Shown here: positions 25,906 through 34,769 of the stretch, piece by piece
Position numbering within the stretch: position 1 is the stretch's first letter
Layout of the letters: each line of letters opens with the position of its first letter
DNA from: Polynucleobacter sp. MWH-CaK5
GTDB lineage: Bacteria; Pseudomonadota; Gammaproteobacteria; Burkholderiales; Burkholderiaceae
Direction: 5' to 3'
DNA length: 64,000 bases
NCBI RefSeq assembly: GCF_018687615.1
Contig: NZ_CP061299.1
Span: forward strand, 434,001 to 498,000
Made by a program: the position numbers and the translations under genes
The notes under the pieces: generated by a model
Database searches by the model: none
What the model was told of the DNA's origin: nothing
The model's input: only the letters and a program-made list of their open reading frames with translations

Positions 25906-26604
25906 CTATTTCCAACCCAGTTCTCTAGCAATGAACTTTTTGGCTTGCTCTGTTTGTGGGTTTTTAAAAAAGTCTTCTGTATTGCAGGCTTCAAGGCATT
26001 CGCCTTGATTTAAGAAAATAACTTGATTCGCAAGAGCTTGAACTTGTCCTAGATGATGTGATGTGAAGATGACGCCGCATCCATCATCTGCCATTTGCTG
26101 AATGATGGCCTCTACCTGTTCGGTTGTGCTCGGGTCCAAATTGGCGGTTGGTTCATCCAAAAGAATCATCTTAGGGCGTTGACACTTGGCTCTGGCCAAA
26201 CTCAAGCGTTGTCTCTCGCCAGCTGAAAGCTTTAAAGCAGATTGGTTTTTAAGATGCGTGAGTCCTACCAAAGCCAATGCTTCATCAATATCACTTTCGG
26301 TGATTTTGTGTTTGCCAAGACTGTCTTTAACAATCGCCATATTGGTTCTGACGCTGGCCTTAATAAGGGGCGTGTGATGCAGTACCAAAGCTGACTGAAG
26401 CTCTACCCAGCCAGGTTGATAAATGCCTGAATCTGCTTCTATTGCGCCATGTAAAAGTTTTAGCAGGGTTGTTTTGCCCGAACCATTGGGGCCGATCACT
26501 GCTGTGATGCCTTGTCTTGGAATTTTGGCTGAAATAGAGAGAATCTTGCGTTCATCACGATGAATCACAATATCTTTTAAGTCAATCATCAAGTCTTTAT
26601 CCAT
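25906..26604 (-). CDS. tupC: Tungstate ABC transporter, ATP-binding protein
   Basis: An ABC ATPase of about 232 residues with Walker A GPNGSGKTT, signature LSAGERQRLSLARA, Walker B MILLDEPTANLD and the H-loop SHHLGQ. It powers import of tungstate (possibly molybdate) across the inner membrane. ATG 26602-26604 overlaps the tupB stop (ATGGATAA), so it is translationally coupled. There is no TOBE domain, in line with TupC and unlike ModC. Confidence 0.88.
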   Translation of the reverse strand: MDKDLMIDLKDIVIHRDERKILSISAKIPRQGITAVIGPNGSGKTTLLKLLHGAIEADSGIYQPGWVELQSALVLHHTPLIKASVRTNMAIVKDSLGKHKITESDIDEALALVGLTHLKNQSALKLSAGERQRLSLARAKCQRPKMILLDEPTANLDPSTTEQVEAIIQQMADDGCGVIFTSHHLGQVQALANQVIFLNQGECLEACNTEDFFKNPQTEQAKKFIARELGWK

Positions 26605-27292
26605 AGCGGCGCTCAGCAAAAGATTTGATGACGGAGGTCAATAAATTCGCGAACAGCACTATTCCCAATAGAACCATGCCTAAGGCAAGAGCAAGGGGTA
26701 AATCACCTTTGCTGGTTTCTAATGCGATTGCAGTGGTCATGGTGCGTGTCACGCGATCAATATTGCCGCCCACGATCATCACAGCACCAACTTCAGAAAT
26801 TGCTCTAGCGAAACCAGCAAGCAGAGCAATAGACAAAGAGAAGCGACAGTCCCAGACCAACCATTTAAGCTTTGCAGCGATAGGGAGTCGCAAGGCTGAC
26901 ATGGTTTCACCATGAATTCGCCAGCCATCCTCAATGATTTGGCGGGTGAGGGCAGCAATCAGTGGAGTGGTCAAAACAGACTGGGCCAAGATCATGCCTT
27001 TGGGGCTAAAGAGCCAATTTAAATCACCCAATGGGCCAGTTCTAGAAAGAAGTAAGTAAATAGCAACACCCACAATGACAGTGGGCACGCCCATGAGGCT
27101 ATTTAAGATGACGATGACAATTTGCCGACCTGGAAAATTTTGTATTGCAACGAGGGCGCCAAGAGGCATACCTAAAACGCAGCCAATCACAAGAGCTGTG
27201 ACGCTGACGTGCAAAGAAACAATCACAATTTCTAATAAATTGGAATCGAGTGTTTCTAAGAGGGAAAAAGCATCATGGAAGGCCGATAACAT
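26597..27292 (-). CDS. tupB: Tungstate ABC transporter, permease
   Basis: A 231-residue inner-membrane permease with about five helices and the ABC-coupling segment GETMSALRLPIAAKLKWLVW. LLARAISEVGAVMIVGGNIDRVTRTMTTAIALETSKGDLPLALALG-type sequence near residues 160-205 is typical of TupB. It lies between tupA and tupC and is separated from tupA by a strong hairpin. Confidence 0.88.
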   Translation of the reverse strand: MLSAFHDAFSLLETLDSNLLEIVIVSLHVSVTALVIGCVLGMPLGALVAIQNFPGRQIVIVILNSLMGVPTVIVGVAIYLLLSRTGPLGDLNWLFSPKGMILAQSVLTTPLIAALTRQIIEDGWRIHGETMSALRLPIAAKLKWLVWDCRFSLSIALLAGFARAISEVGAVMIVGGNIDRVTRTMTTAIALETSKGDLPLALALGMVLLGIVLFANLLTSVIKSFAERRYG

Positions 27293-27311
27293 GGCGATAG
27301 CTTAATGGTTT

Positions 27312-27341
27312 TTTCGACCTCGTGTTGAAACGAGGTCGAAA
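27312..27341. promoter_or_regulatory. Strong intercistronic hairpin between tupA and tupB
   Basis: TTTCGACCTCGT (27312-27323) and ACGAGGTCGAAA (27330-27341) are perfect 12-bp arms with a 6-base loop. On the transcribed (minus) strand the hairpin is followed by A residues, not U, so it is not a simple intrinsic terminator. Its position just after the binding-protein gene suggests mRNA stabilisation or processing that raises tupA over tupBC. Confidence 0.7.
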
Positions 27342-27387
27342 GATATGACTATGTCAGATGAAGTTTATTAAGAGCTGCTAATAAACC

Positions 27388-28206
27388 TTATTTTTTGGCG
27401 TTAGGAAAAAAGCTTTGTTGGCCTTCAACCTTATAGCTGGCGATGGTTTGTTGTCCTTCGCTAGAGATGATCCAGTCAATAAATGCCTGGCCCTCAGCCT
27501 TTTTAACGTGAGGATGTTTGCTTGGGTTAACCAACATCACACCATATTGATTAAAAAGCTTTGGGTCGCCTTCAACAACAATGGCCAAGTCGCCTCTATT
27601 TTTAAATGTGAGCCAAGTGGCACGATCTGAAAGAATGTAACCATTCATGCCTGAGGCTGTGTTTAAAGCTGGACCCATGCCTGAGCCAGTTTCTTTATAC
27701 CAAGACTCTGTCGCTGAAACCGTTACACCAGCACCTTTCCAATAGCGAAGTTCTGCAGCATGGGTGCCACTCTTGTCGCCACGAGAGATAAAGGTGGATT
27801 TAGCGCTTGAAATTTTTTGAAGAGCGGCTTGGATATCCTTGCCTTTGGTCTTTGCTGGGTCAGCTTTAGGGCCAATCAAAACAAAATCGTTGTACATGAC
27901 TTCAATGCGTTTTTCAGCAAAACCTTCAGCGACAAACTTCTCTTCAGCTACTTTGTCGTGCACAAAAACCACGTCTGCGTCACCGCGACGGCCAATGTCC
28001 AATGCTTGGCCGGTGCCTACAGCAACTACCTTGACTTGAATGCCTGTTTTTTTCTCAAAGACAGGAAGTAGATGCTTAAAAAGACCTGATTGCTCTGTTG
28101 ATGTCGTTGATGACACCACAATGCTCTTTTGAGCATGGCTCATCCCAATAGTGGAAAAAGCCAATACAGCTAAAGCGCTCATTTTTAAAATATTACGTCG
28201 ATTCAT
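27388..28206 (-). CDS. tupA: Tungstate-binding periplasmic protein
   Basis: A 272-residue periplasmic solute-binding protein with a signal peptide of about 25 residues (MNRRNILKMSALAVLAFSTIGMSHA). The mature N-terminus SIVVSSTTSTEQSGLF contains the TTS oxyanion-binding motif of TupA, followed by VVAVGTGQALDIGRRGDADVVFVHD and ISRGDKSGTHAAELRYW. AAGGAG lies at ideal spacing before the ATG. First gene of tupABC and divergent from its likely regulator. Confidence 0.92.
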   Translation of the reverse strand: MNRRNILKMSALAVLAFSTIGMSHAQKSIVVSSTTSTEQSGLFKHLLPVFEKKTGIQVKVVAVGTGQALDIGRRGDADVVFVHDKVAEEKFVAEGFAEKRIEVMYNDFVLIGPKADPAKTKGKDIQAALQKISSAKSTFISRGDKSGTHAAELRYWKGAGVTVSATESWYKETGSGMGPALNTASGMNGYILSDRATWLTFKNRGDLAIVVEGDPKLFNQYGVMLVNPSKHPHVKKAEGQAFIDWIISSEGQQTIASYKVEGQQSFFPNAKK

Positions 28207-28278
28207 CTTGTCTCCTTTATTAATATGGCTATATCATCAACAATCATTTAAACAATATCAATATGTAATTAGTTTCAT

Positions 28279-29295
28279 ATGCAAATTAAGATTAAGCCCA
28301 GTGTTTTTATTCATAAAAAACATAAAGTTCATACTGAACCAGTCGATTTGAGCTGGGTCGCTGGATTGCTAAGAGGCGTTCAAGATGGGCGCTCTTTGCA
28401 GTCAGCTGCTGAAATCATGGAGATGTCTTATAGAACCCTTTGGAATCGTCTAAAAGCAGCGGAGAAGGAGTTGGATTGCCGTCTTTTGATGAGTGTTAAA
28501 GGGCATGGCTCAACTTTGACCGAAGCTGCCAAAACTCTATTGTCTATTGTCGATGAGGTGGAAAAAGAATTTTCTGGGGTGAGTAAAGAGCAAGAAAAAA
28601 GATTGCAGCTTCACCTGGAGAATTTAAACAATGATGACCATAAGAAATGGTTACTTTGTGCAAGTAATGACCCCATCCTTGAAGACTCTGCTCAAGGAAT
28701 TAATGCTTTTGAACTGCGAACCATGGGTTCAGGCCAAGCTCTTGAGAGATTATTATCAGGTGATGCTGATTTGGCTGGTTTTCATGTGCCAGACGATGAC
28801 AGCATTTCTGCGGTTCGCAAGCGCTTATCCTCTGAAGGCATTCAGGCATACCCAGTCATGAGGCGCAGTCAAGGATTGATCGTTGCTAAAGGTAATCCTC
28901 TGGGTATCAAACAATTAAAGGATCTGGCACGACCTGAGATTCGTTTTATCAATCGTCAACGAGGTGCAGGTACCCGATTAATGCTAGATAAGCTCTTGGA
29001 TGCCCAGGGCCTTCCGGCACAAAAAATCAAAGGGTATCAGCGTGAAGAGTTCACTCACAGCGCCATTGCAACGGCTATTTTGGCTGGCACTGCGGATGTG
29101 GGGGTAGGACTTAAAAGTGTTGCTATTGAGTATGGGTTGAGCTTTATTCCCTTGGGCGATGAGACTTATTTCTTGGCCATGTCACCCAGCTTGATTAAGC
29201 GCAGTGCGGTGAGTGAGCTCATCCGAAAAATACGTTCGGCAGCCGAGGAAAAGGCTGGGTATCAATCTGTGAAGCTCAGGCAAAAGAATAAGTAG
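28279..29295 (+). CDS. ModE-type regulator with periplasmic-binding-protein-like sensor domain
   Basis: A 338-residue predicted transcription factor. Residues ~15-95 form a ModE/LysR-like winged helix (SLQSAAEIMEMSYRTLWNRLKAAEKEL). From ~120 on it resembles a solute-binding protein (MGSGQALERLLSGDADLAGFHV, NRQRGAGTRLMLDKLL). It is divergent from tupABC across a 72-bp gap rich in TATG/ATATC words that probably includes the operators. Sensing of intracellular tungstate or molybdate is inferred from fold and position. No clear ribosome site precedes the ATG. Confidence 0.82.
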   Translation: MQIKIKPSVFIHKKHKVHTEPVDLSWVAGLLRGVQDGRSLQSAAEIMEMSYRTLWNRLKAAEKELDCRLLMSVKGHGSTLTEAAKTLLSIVDEVEKEFSGVSKEQEKRLQLHLENLNNDDHKKWLLCASNDPILEDSAQGINAFELRTMGSGQALERLLSGDADLAGFHVPDDDSISAVRKRLSSEGIQAYPVMRRSQGLIVAKGNPLGIKQLKDLARPEIRFINRQRGAGTRLMLDKLLDAQGLPAQKIKGYQREEFTHSAIATAILAGTADVGVGLKSVAIEYGLSFIPLGDETYFLAMSPSLIKRSAVSELIRKIRSAAEEKAGYQSVKLRQKNK

Positions 29296-29326
29296 TGAGT
29301 AAGTGGTAAATAAGTAGTTGCAAAAA

Positions 29327-29369
29327 TTGATAAATATCAATTTTTAAGATTTTTAATAAATCATATAAA
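29327..29369 (+). promoter_or_regulatory. FNR-type box and -10 of the copper cluster (class II geometry)
   Basis: TTGATAAATATCAA at 29327-29340 is a perfect match to the FNR consensus TTGAT-N4-ATCAA. A TATAAA -10 box follows at 29364-29369, predicting a start near 29375-29376. That places the box centre at about -41.5 to -42.5, the position used by class II Crp/Fnr activators. A Crp/Fnr-family regulator is encoded two genes on. Confidence 0.75.
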
Positions 29370-29379
29370 ATCTTCGCTT

Positions 29380-29766
29380 ATGGGAAATTCATTTAAACGC
29401 CACTTGTCACATTGGATCGCAGTCTTTGCGATTCTGATGAGCTCTGTGGCGCCTACGATTTCTCAAGCTGTGTCACTAGCTCAAAGTGGCCAGGGCATAT
29501 CTATTGAGGTGTGTACTACCACAGGCATCCAAATGACACAGGTTATTGACGTCAGTGATGCCAGTAATGCCGATGAATCAACTCAGGCAAATGGCCATTG
29601 CCCTTTGTGTGTGGTTCATGGCAACTTCGCACTTCCATTAAATCACGAGCTTTCATTTGCAAAGCCTGTGAACAGTAATATTTATCCTCAGCTTTTCTAT
29701 CAGTCACCTAAGCCTTTATTTGCTTGGGTTGCGCTGCCCTCCAGAGCACCTCCCCCACTCGTTTGA
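29380..29766 (+). CDS. DUF2946 protein, putative exported metal-related protein
   Basis: A 128-residue protein with an N-terminal signal or anchor (HWIAVFAILMSSVAPTISQA) and the DUF2946 motif HCPLCVVH at residues 73-80, plus Cys45; the Cys/His cluster suggests copper binding in the periplasm. DUF2946 genes often neighbour copper receptors and PCu(A)C chaperones, as here. The predicted transcription start is only about 4-5 nt before the ATG and no ribosome site is visible, so the mRNA may be nearly leaderless. Confidence 0.78.
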   Translation: MGNSFKRHLSHWIAVFAILMSSVAPTISQAVSLAQSGQGISIEVCTTTGIQMTQVIDVSDASNADESTQANGHCPLCVVHGNFALPLNHELSFAKPVNSNIYPQLFYQSPKPLFAWVALPSRAPPPLV

Positions 29767-29849
29767 TTCTTAAGGTCGGCAACTAATTTTTAGTTGCTCG
29801 GTATTGGAATGCGCACGTGCATTCAAAACAGATTCAATGCGAGTTCATC

Positions 29850-30428
29850 ATGGAAAAAACCATACGTTTTAAGGCGGGAGATTTAATCTACTCATCAGGT
29901 CAGCTGGGACCTGCATATCAAGTGACATCAGGCACGATTCGTTTGGATCATGCCCATAAGAGTCATAAATCAGTTTTAGCAAATTTGGCTATCGCCGATG
30001 ATTTGGTGGGTGCCGAGGTATTGCTTCGCAAACCTTACGCATTTCAGGCATATGCGCTGACTGATTGCGAATTAACAGTTTGGCAGCAGCCAACAGACTC
30101 ATTGGCAGAAGCATTGGCAGAGCAACTGATTAAATCAAGTTTGCGTCAGTCTGATGTTGTTTCTTTGCGTTGCGGCTTGGCCATGGAAAGAATCATGAAA
30201 TTCATTCAATTGGTCAGTTACAAAGGTCAAGCAGGCACTTCAAGCAATATCGCTTTACCGCCTTTAAAAGAAACTGCCGACATCACTGATTTAACTATTG
30301 AGACCGTGTGTCGTTGCATTGCAAGCCTCAGAAAGCAGGGCGTTCTTGTGCCTGTTCAAGGCGTGAGAGGCAATGTCAGAAATCAATTCACTTTCTCTAA
30401 TCAATCTTTTGTGGCCATGGCTGCTTGA
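29850..30428 (+). CDS. Crp/Fnr-family transcriptional regulator
   Basis: A regulator of about 192 residues with a cyclic-nucleotide-type beta barrel (1-85), a dimer helix (~95-125) and a C-terminal winged helix. The recognition helix reads LTIETVCRCIASLRKQG, that is E151-x-x-C154-R155, where FNR has E-x-x-S-R. The N-terminal cysteines needed for an FNR Fe-S cluster are absent; Cys73, Cys108, Cys154 and Cys156 are the only cysteines. It lies inside the copper-acquisition group and is the obvious candidate for the FNR-like box at 29327. ATG 29850 is chosen over GTG 29817, which would add residues not typical of the family. Confidence 0.82.
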   Translation: MEKTIRFKAGDLIYSSGQLGPAYQVTSGTIRLDHAHKSHKSVLANLAIADDLVGAEVLLRKPYAFQAYALTDCELTVWQQPTDSLAEALAEQLIKSSLRQSDVVSLRCGLAMERIMKFIQLVSYKGQAGTSSNIALPPLKETADITDLTIETVCRCIASLRKQGVLVPVQGVRGNVRNQFTFSNQSFVAMAA

Positions 30429-30477
30429 TGATTGTTAGGGATCGCCGCAATAAATAATTTTTTACATAAGGAAAGCT

Positions 30478-32436
30478 ATGAAGTTCGTTAAATTAACTCC
30501 AATCGCAATGGTTGCATCCATGATGATGACCAATGCTTTTTCAACAGAATCTGTATTAAATGATGTAGTCGTAACCGCATCGCCCATGACAACTCCTGTA
30601 ACAGTCGAAATGGATCCTAAAGTTCCTCGTCAACCTTTACCAGCACATGATGGCGCTGACTTTTTTAAATCAGTGCCTGGTTTTAGCGTTATGCGTAAAG
30701 CTGGTACGGATGGAGAGTTAAGTTTCAGGGGTATGGGCGGTTCACGCGTCAATATTTTGGTGGATGACCAAAATATTTTTGGCGGTTGTAGTGCGCGTAT
30801 GGATGCCCCAACCGCTTATATATTCCCAGAGGTGTATGACAAGGTAACAGTTGTGAAGGGTCCTCAGACAGTTTTGTATCCAGGGCATGGTTCGGCAGCG
30901 ACTATTCGTTTTGAGAAAGAGCCAAAAACTTATAGCAAACCTGGTTACGATGTTCATGCCTCGGGATTGGTAGGAAGCTTTGGGCGTCATGATGAAGTAG
31001 TTGATGCAACAGCAGGCGATAAAGGATATTTTATAAATTTTTCTGGGTCAAATTCACATTCACAAGATTACAAAGACGGTAATGGCAATAAAGTACATTC
31101 TCAATACTCACGTTACAGTGCATCTACAACTTTGGGATTAACGCCTGATGACAATAAGCGTTTTGAACTAACAGCTTTAAGAAGCAATGGTTATGCGGAT
31201 TATGCTGATAGAACAGTGGATGGAAAAGAGTTTTTAAGAGAAAACATTACTTTTAAATCTGAGATTAAAAATGTTTCAAATTTGATTGAAAAGATAGATT
31301 TTCAAATTTCTGATAACTATGTGGATCACACGATGCAAAGAGATGGTTTTATGAGTGGTGTAGCAATGACCGTCCGCCACAACACCAATGCTGCAAGAGT
31401 TTCATCCGTACTTAATTTGGCTGATACTCTAAAGGCTCAATTGGGTGCTGATTATTCAATTTCAACTCATTCAAATAACGGTATGACTGGTTTACCAGTG
31501 TTTTCAGACGATGCTGAATTAGAAAGTCATGCGGTTTTTGGGGAAATAACTAAGAAACTTTCTGATAAGGATTCGGTCATTGGCGGCGTTCGTTTGGAGC
31601 ATTGGAGGGCCTATGATAATCAGACGAATAGTTCCACTAAGGGTGCTTCAAGATCAGATAGTTTAGCTAGTGGCTTTGCTCGATATGAGAGCGCATTGAG
31701 CTCAATCCCTAACGCTAAAGGATATGTTGGCCTCGGTCGTTCAGAGAGAATGCCTGATTATTGGGAATTAATTTCTAATTCTTCAGGTCAGCAATTTTTA
31801 ACGCTGAATACTGAAAAAACTAATCAATTAGATTTTGGGGTAATTCAAAAAACTGACTCTAGTTTGATGTCCGCTTCATTGTTCTACAACAAAATTAAAG
31901 ACTATGTGATGGTTGCGTATAGCAATAACTCGGCAACTGGGGTAAGTAACGTAGATGCTACAACTTACGGCGGTGAATTATCTGTAATTCAATATGTGAT
32001 GCCTAAGTGGAAGCTTGGTACCAGCGTAGCTTATACACATGGAAAAAACGACACTTCTAATACCACTCTTGCTCAAGTTGCTCCATTAGAAGGGAGAATT
32101 TCTCTCAACTATGAGGATGGTAAATATACTCACGGCGGTGTTTTAAGATTGGTTGCGGCCAAAGATAAATACGATGCAAACAACGGCGGTATTGCAGGTT
32201 ACGACATCGGTAAAACGGGTGGTTTTGGCGTATTTTCTCTAAATACAACATATAAACGTGATAAGCGAACCACTTTATCAGCAGGTATTGATAACTTGTT
32301 TGATAAAACCTATGCTGAATTTATCAGCAGAACCGGTACAGTAAGTGGCGTAACAGGTATGGGGTATGTTCCTAATACTCGTGTCAACGAACCTGGTCGA
32401 ACAGCTTGGTTAAAAGCAACAATTGCACTTGATTGA
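30478..32436 (+). CDS. TonB-dependent copper receptor (OprC/NosA family)
   Basis: A 652-residue outer-membrane receptor with a signal peptide (~22 residues), a TonB-box-like VLNDVVVTASP, a plug domain (SFRGMGGSRVNILVDDQN, VVKGPQTVLYPGHGSA) and a 22-strand-type barrel ending in LKATIALD. The plug has GGCSARMDAPTAYIFPE, with C104-x3-M108 matching the CxxxM copper site of OprC. It imports copper using TonB energy. AAGGAA precedes the ATG. The barrel region has lower GC and a plainer codon mix than the flanking housekeeping genes, hinting at faster evolution or transfer. Confidence 0.9.
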   Translation: MKFVKLTPIAMVASMMMTNAFSTESVLNDVVVTASPMTTPVTVEMDPKVPRQPLPAHDGADFFKSVPGFSVMRKAGTDGELSFRGMGGSRVNILVDDQNIFGGCSARMDAPTAYIFPEVYDKVTVVKGPQTVLYPGHGSAATIRFEKEPKTYSKPGYDVHASGLVGSFGRHDEVVDATAGDKGYFINFSGSNSHSQDYKDGNGNKVHSQYSRYSASTTLGLTPDDNKRFELTALRSNGYADYADRTVDGKEFLRENITFKSEIKNVSNLIEKIDFQISDNYVDHTMQRDGFMSGVAMTVRHNTNAARVSSVLNLADTLKAQLGADYSISTHSNNGMTGLPVFSDDAELESHAVFGEITKKLSDKDSVIGGVRLEHWRAYDNQTNSSTKGASRSDSLASGFARYESALSSIPNAKGYVGLGRSERMPDYWELISNSSGQQFLTLNTEKTNQLDFGVIQKTDSSLMSASLFYNKIKDYVMVAYSNNSATGVSNVDATTYGGELSVIQYVMPKWKLGTSVAYTHGKNDTSNTTLAQVAPLEGRISLNYEDGKYTHGGVLRLVAAKDKYDANNGGIAGYDIGKTGGFGVFSLNTTYKRDKRTTLSAGIDNLFDKTYAEFISRTGTVSGVTGMGYVPNTRVNEPGRTAWLKATIALD

Positions 32437-32464
32437 TAAAATATTTACAACTTAGGAGAAGTAA

Positions 32465-32950
32465 ATGAAAAAAGTACTTAGTTCTGTATTCGTTGCAACA
32501 GCCTTTATTGCAACATCAGTATTCGCAAGTGGTAACGAAGTCAAAGTGGGTAACTTGAAGATTGAGAACCCTCAGGCAAGAGCAACTGTGCCTGCTCAAA
32601 AAATGAGCGGTGGTTTCTTGAAGATTGAAAACAAGGGTGGCGCTGATAAGTTGTTGTCAGCATCTTCTCCTGCCTCTAAGAGCATGGAACTACACACCAT
32701 GAGCATGGATGGCAACGTCATGAAAATGCGTGAAGTCAAAGCCATTGACATTCCTGCAAATGGCACAGTTGAATTGAAACCAGGTGGTTTGCATTTGATG
32801 TTCATTGATCTAAAGAGCCAGTTGAAGCCTGGTCTGTCTGTACCTGTCAAACTCAAGTTTGAAAAAGCAGGAGAGGTTGAGGTTAAGTTTAAAGTCGGTG
32901 GTTTCCCAGCGCATGGCGAACCAGGACATGATCACTCAAAGCATCACTAA
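32465..32950 (+). CDS. PCu(A)C periplasmic copper chaperone
   Basis: A 161-residue exported protein with a ~21-residue signal peptide (ends SVFA). It matches H-x10-M-x21-H-x-M exactly: H77, M88, H110 and M112. The C-terminal tail HGEPGHDHSKHH adds further copper ligands. Such proteins receive Cu(I) in the periplasm and help load the CuA or CuB site of cytochrome oxidase. AGGAG stands before the ATG. Last gene of the copper group, 28 nt after the receptor, followed by a terminator. Confidence 0.93.
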   Translation: MKKVLSSVFVATAFIATSVFASGNEVKVGNLKIENPQARATVPAQKMSGGFLKIENKGGADKLLSASSPASKSMELHTMSMDGNVMKMREVKAIDIPANGTVELKPGGLHLMFIDLKSQLKPGLSVPVKLKFEKAGEVEVKFKVGGFPAHGEPGHDHSKHH

Positions 32951-32962
32951 TTCAGCAGCACA

Positions 32963-32999
32963 AGAAAAAAGCCGCATTCGTCTGAATGCGGCTTTTTTA
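32963..32999. terminator. Bidirectional terminator between the PCu(A)C gene and ilvD
   Basis: GCCGCATTC and GAATGCGGC form a 9-bp stem with a 4-base loop, with A run before and T run after, serving convergent transcripts. Confidence 0.93.
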
Positions 33000-33056
33000 T
33001 TTCTTAAGTTAATTGATATTAATCTAACTTAATTTAACTATTAGATGAACTATTAA

Positions 33057-34769
33057 TTAGTCTTCTAAGTTTCTATCAGTCACAGCACCTTTACTTGCAG
33101 AGCTGGCAAGGCGTGCGTACTTGGCTAAAACACCGCGTGTGTAGCGTGGCTTAGGTTGCTTCCAAGCAGCGCGACGTTTAGCAATCTCTTCATCGCTCAC
33201 ATTTAATTGAATCAATTGTGTGTGCGCATCGATCGTGATTGAGTCACCTTCTTGAATCAGAGCAATTGTGCCGCCCACGTAAGCTTCAGGAGCAACGTGA
33301 CCAACCACCATGCCCCAAGTGCCGCCTGAGAAGCGACCGTCGGTGATAAGGCCAACTGACTCACCCAAACCTTGACCCACTAGGGCTGAGGTAGGGGCTA
33401 GCATTTCGCGCATACCAGGACCACCTTTAGGACCTTCGTAACGAATTACCATCACATCGCCAGCCACAATCTTGTTGGCCATGATGGCTGTCATAGCGTC
33501 ATCTTCTGAATCAAACACTCTTGCTGGGCCAGTGATGCTTGGGTTCTTAAGACCAGTGATCTTCGCCACGCAACCTTCAGGAGAGATATTGCCTTTAAGA
33601 ATAGCAAGGTGACCTTGAGCGTAAATCGGATTAGCCAAAGTCTTGATCACGTCTTGGTCAGCGCGAGGTACTGAAGGAACATCTTTCAATGTCTCAGCAA
33701 TCGTTTTGCCAGTAATTGTCATGCAGTCACCATGCAACAAACCGCCATCCAACAAAATCTTCATGATTTGTGGAATGCCACCAGCTTGGTGCAAATCAGT
33801 AGCCAAATACTTACCAGATGGTTTCATATCAGCGATCACTGGAACGCGGCGACGCACACGCTCAAAGTCATCAATCGTCCAATCCACTTCAGCTGCACTG
33901 GCAATCGCTAAGAAGTGCAATACAGCGTTTGTTGAGCCACCAACGGCCATGATCACGCTCACAGCGTTTTCAATTGATTTTTTCGTGATGATGTCACGTG
34001 GCTTTAGATCATTTCTGATGGCTTCAATCAGTACGCGTGCAGATTCAGCAGCACTGTCCACTTTTTCTTGATCCACGTTTGACATGGTTGATGAGTATGG
34101 CAAGCTCATACCCAAAGCTTCAAAAGAAGAGCTCATGGTGTTGGCTGTGTACATACCGCCGCATGAGCCGCTACCTGGGCAAGCGTTTTGCTCAACGCCT
34201 TTGAAATCTTCTTCATTTAAACGACCGGCTGTGAATTCGCCCACGGCTTCAAATGCTGAAACGATGTTTAATTCTTTGCCTTTGTAGTGGCCGGCTTTGA
34301 TGGTGCCGCCATACACATAAATACTTGGTACATTGGTGCGGGCCATCGCCATCATGCCGCCTGGCATATTCTTGTCGCAACCACCGACCACAACAACGCC
34401 ATCTTGCCAAAGGCCGTTCACGCAAGTTTCGATTGAGTCAGCAATCACCTCGCGAGATACCAATGAGTACTTCATACCCTCTGTACCCATGCCCATGCCA
34501 TCAGAGATGGTTGGTGTACCAAAAATTTGAGAGTTGCCGCCACCAGCTTCAATAGCTGCTACAGCAGCATCAGCGATGCGTTGTAAACCACTATTACATG
34601 GAGTGATGGTTGAGTGACCATTGGCCACGCCAATCATAGGCTTGTTATCAAAATCAGAATCTTTGTAGCCCATTGCGTAATACATAGAACGGTTGGGCGC
34701 ACGTGCAACACCTTCAGTGATCATTCTTGAGCGCTCATTCATGCGCTTAGGCTTTTTTTGCTCTGACAT
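33057..34769 (-). CDS. ilvD: Dihydroxy-acid dehydratase
   Basis: An Fe-S enzyme of about 570 residues in isoleucine, valine and pantothenate synthesis; it dehydrates dihydroxy-acids to 2-oxo acids. Cluster cysteines appear in VGGCDKNMPGG and QNACPGSGSCGGMYTANTMS; HSTITPCNSG near the N-terminus gives the third. DGRFSGGTWGMVVGHV is the C-terminal signature. I chose ATG 34769 (MSEQKKPKR) because GGAG lies 9 nt upstream; the frame extends to 34799 without a ribosome site. Confidence 0.96.
   Translation of the reverse strand: MSEQKKPKRMNERSRMITEGVARAPNRSMYYAMGYKDSDFDNKPMIGVANGHSTITPCNSGLQRIADAAVAAIEAGGGNSQIFGTPTISDGMGMGTEGMKYSLVSREVIADSIETCVNGLWQDGVVVVGGCDKNMPGGMMAMARTNVPSIYVYGGTIKAGHYKGKELNIVSAFEAVGEFTAGRLNEEDFKGVEQNACPGSGSCGGMYTANTMSSSFEALGMSLPYSSTMSNVDQEKVDSAAESARVLIEAIRNDLKPRDIITKKSIENAVSVIMAVGGSTNAVLHFLAIASAAEVDWTIDDFERVRRRVPVIADMKPSGKYLATDLHQAGGIPQIMKILLDGGLLHGDCMTITGKTIAETLKDVPSVPRADQDVIKTLANPIYAQGHLAILKGNISPEGCVAKITGLKNPSITGPARVFDSEDDAMTAIMANKIVAGDVMVIRYEGPKGGPGMREMLAPTSALVGQGLGESVGLITDGRFSGGTWGMVVGHVAPEAYVGGTIALIQEGDSITIDAHTQLIQLNVSDEEIAKRRAAWKQPKPRYTRGVLAKYARLASSASKGAVTDRNLED

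Noticed and set aside
28207..28278. Canonical ModE box between tupA and the ModE-like regulator
   Set aside because: The gap holds TATG and ATATC words but no clear match to the ModE palindrome, so no operator was placed.
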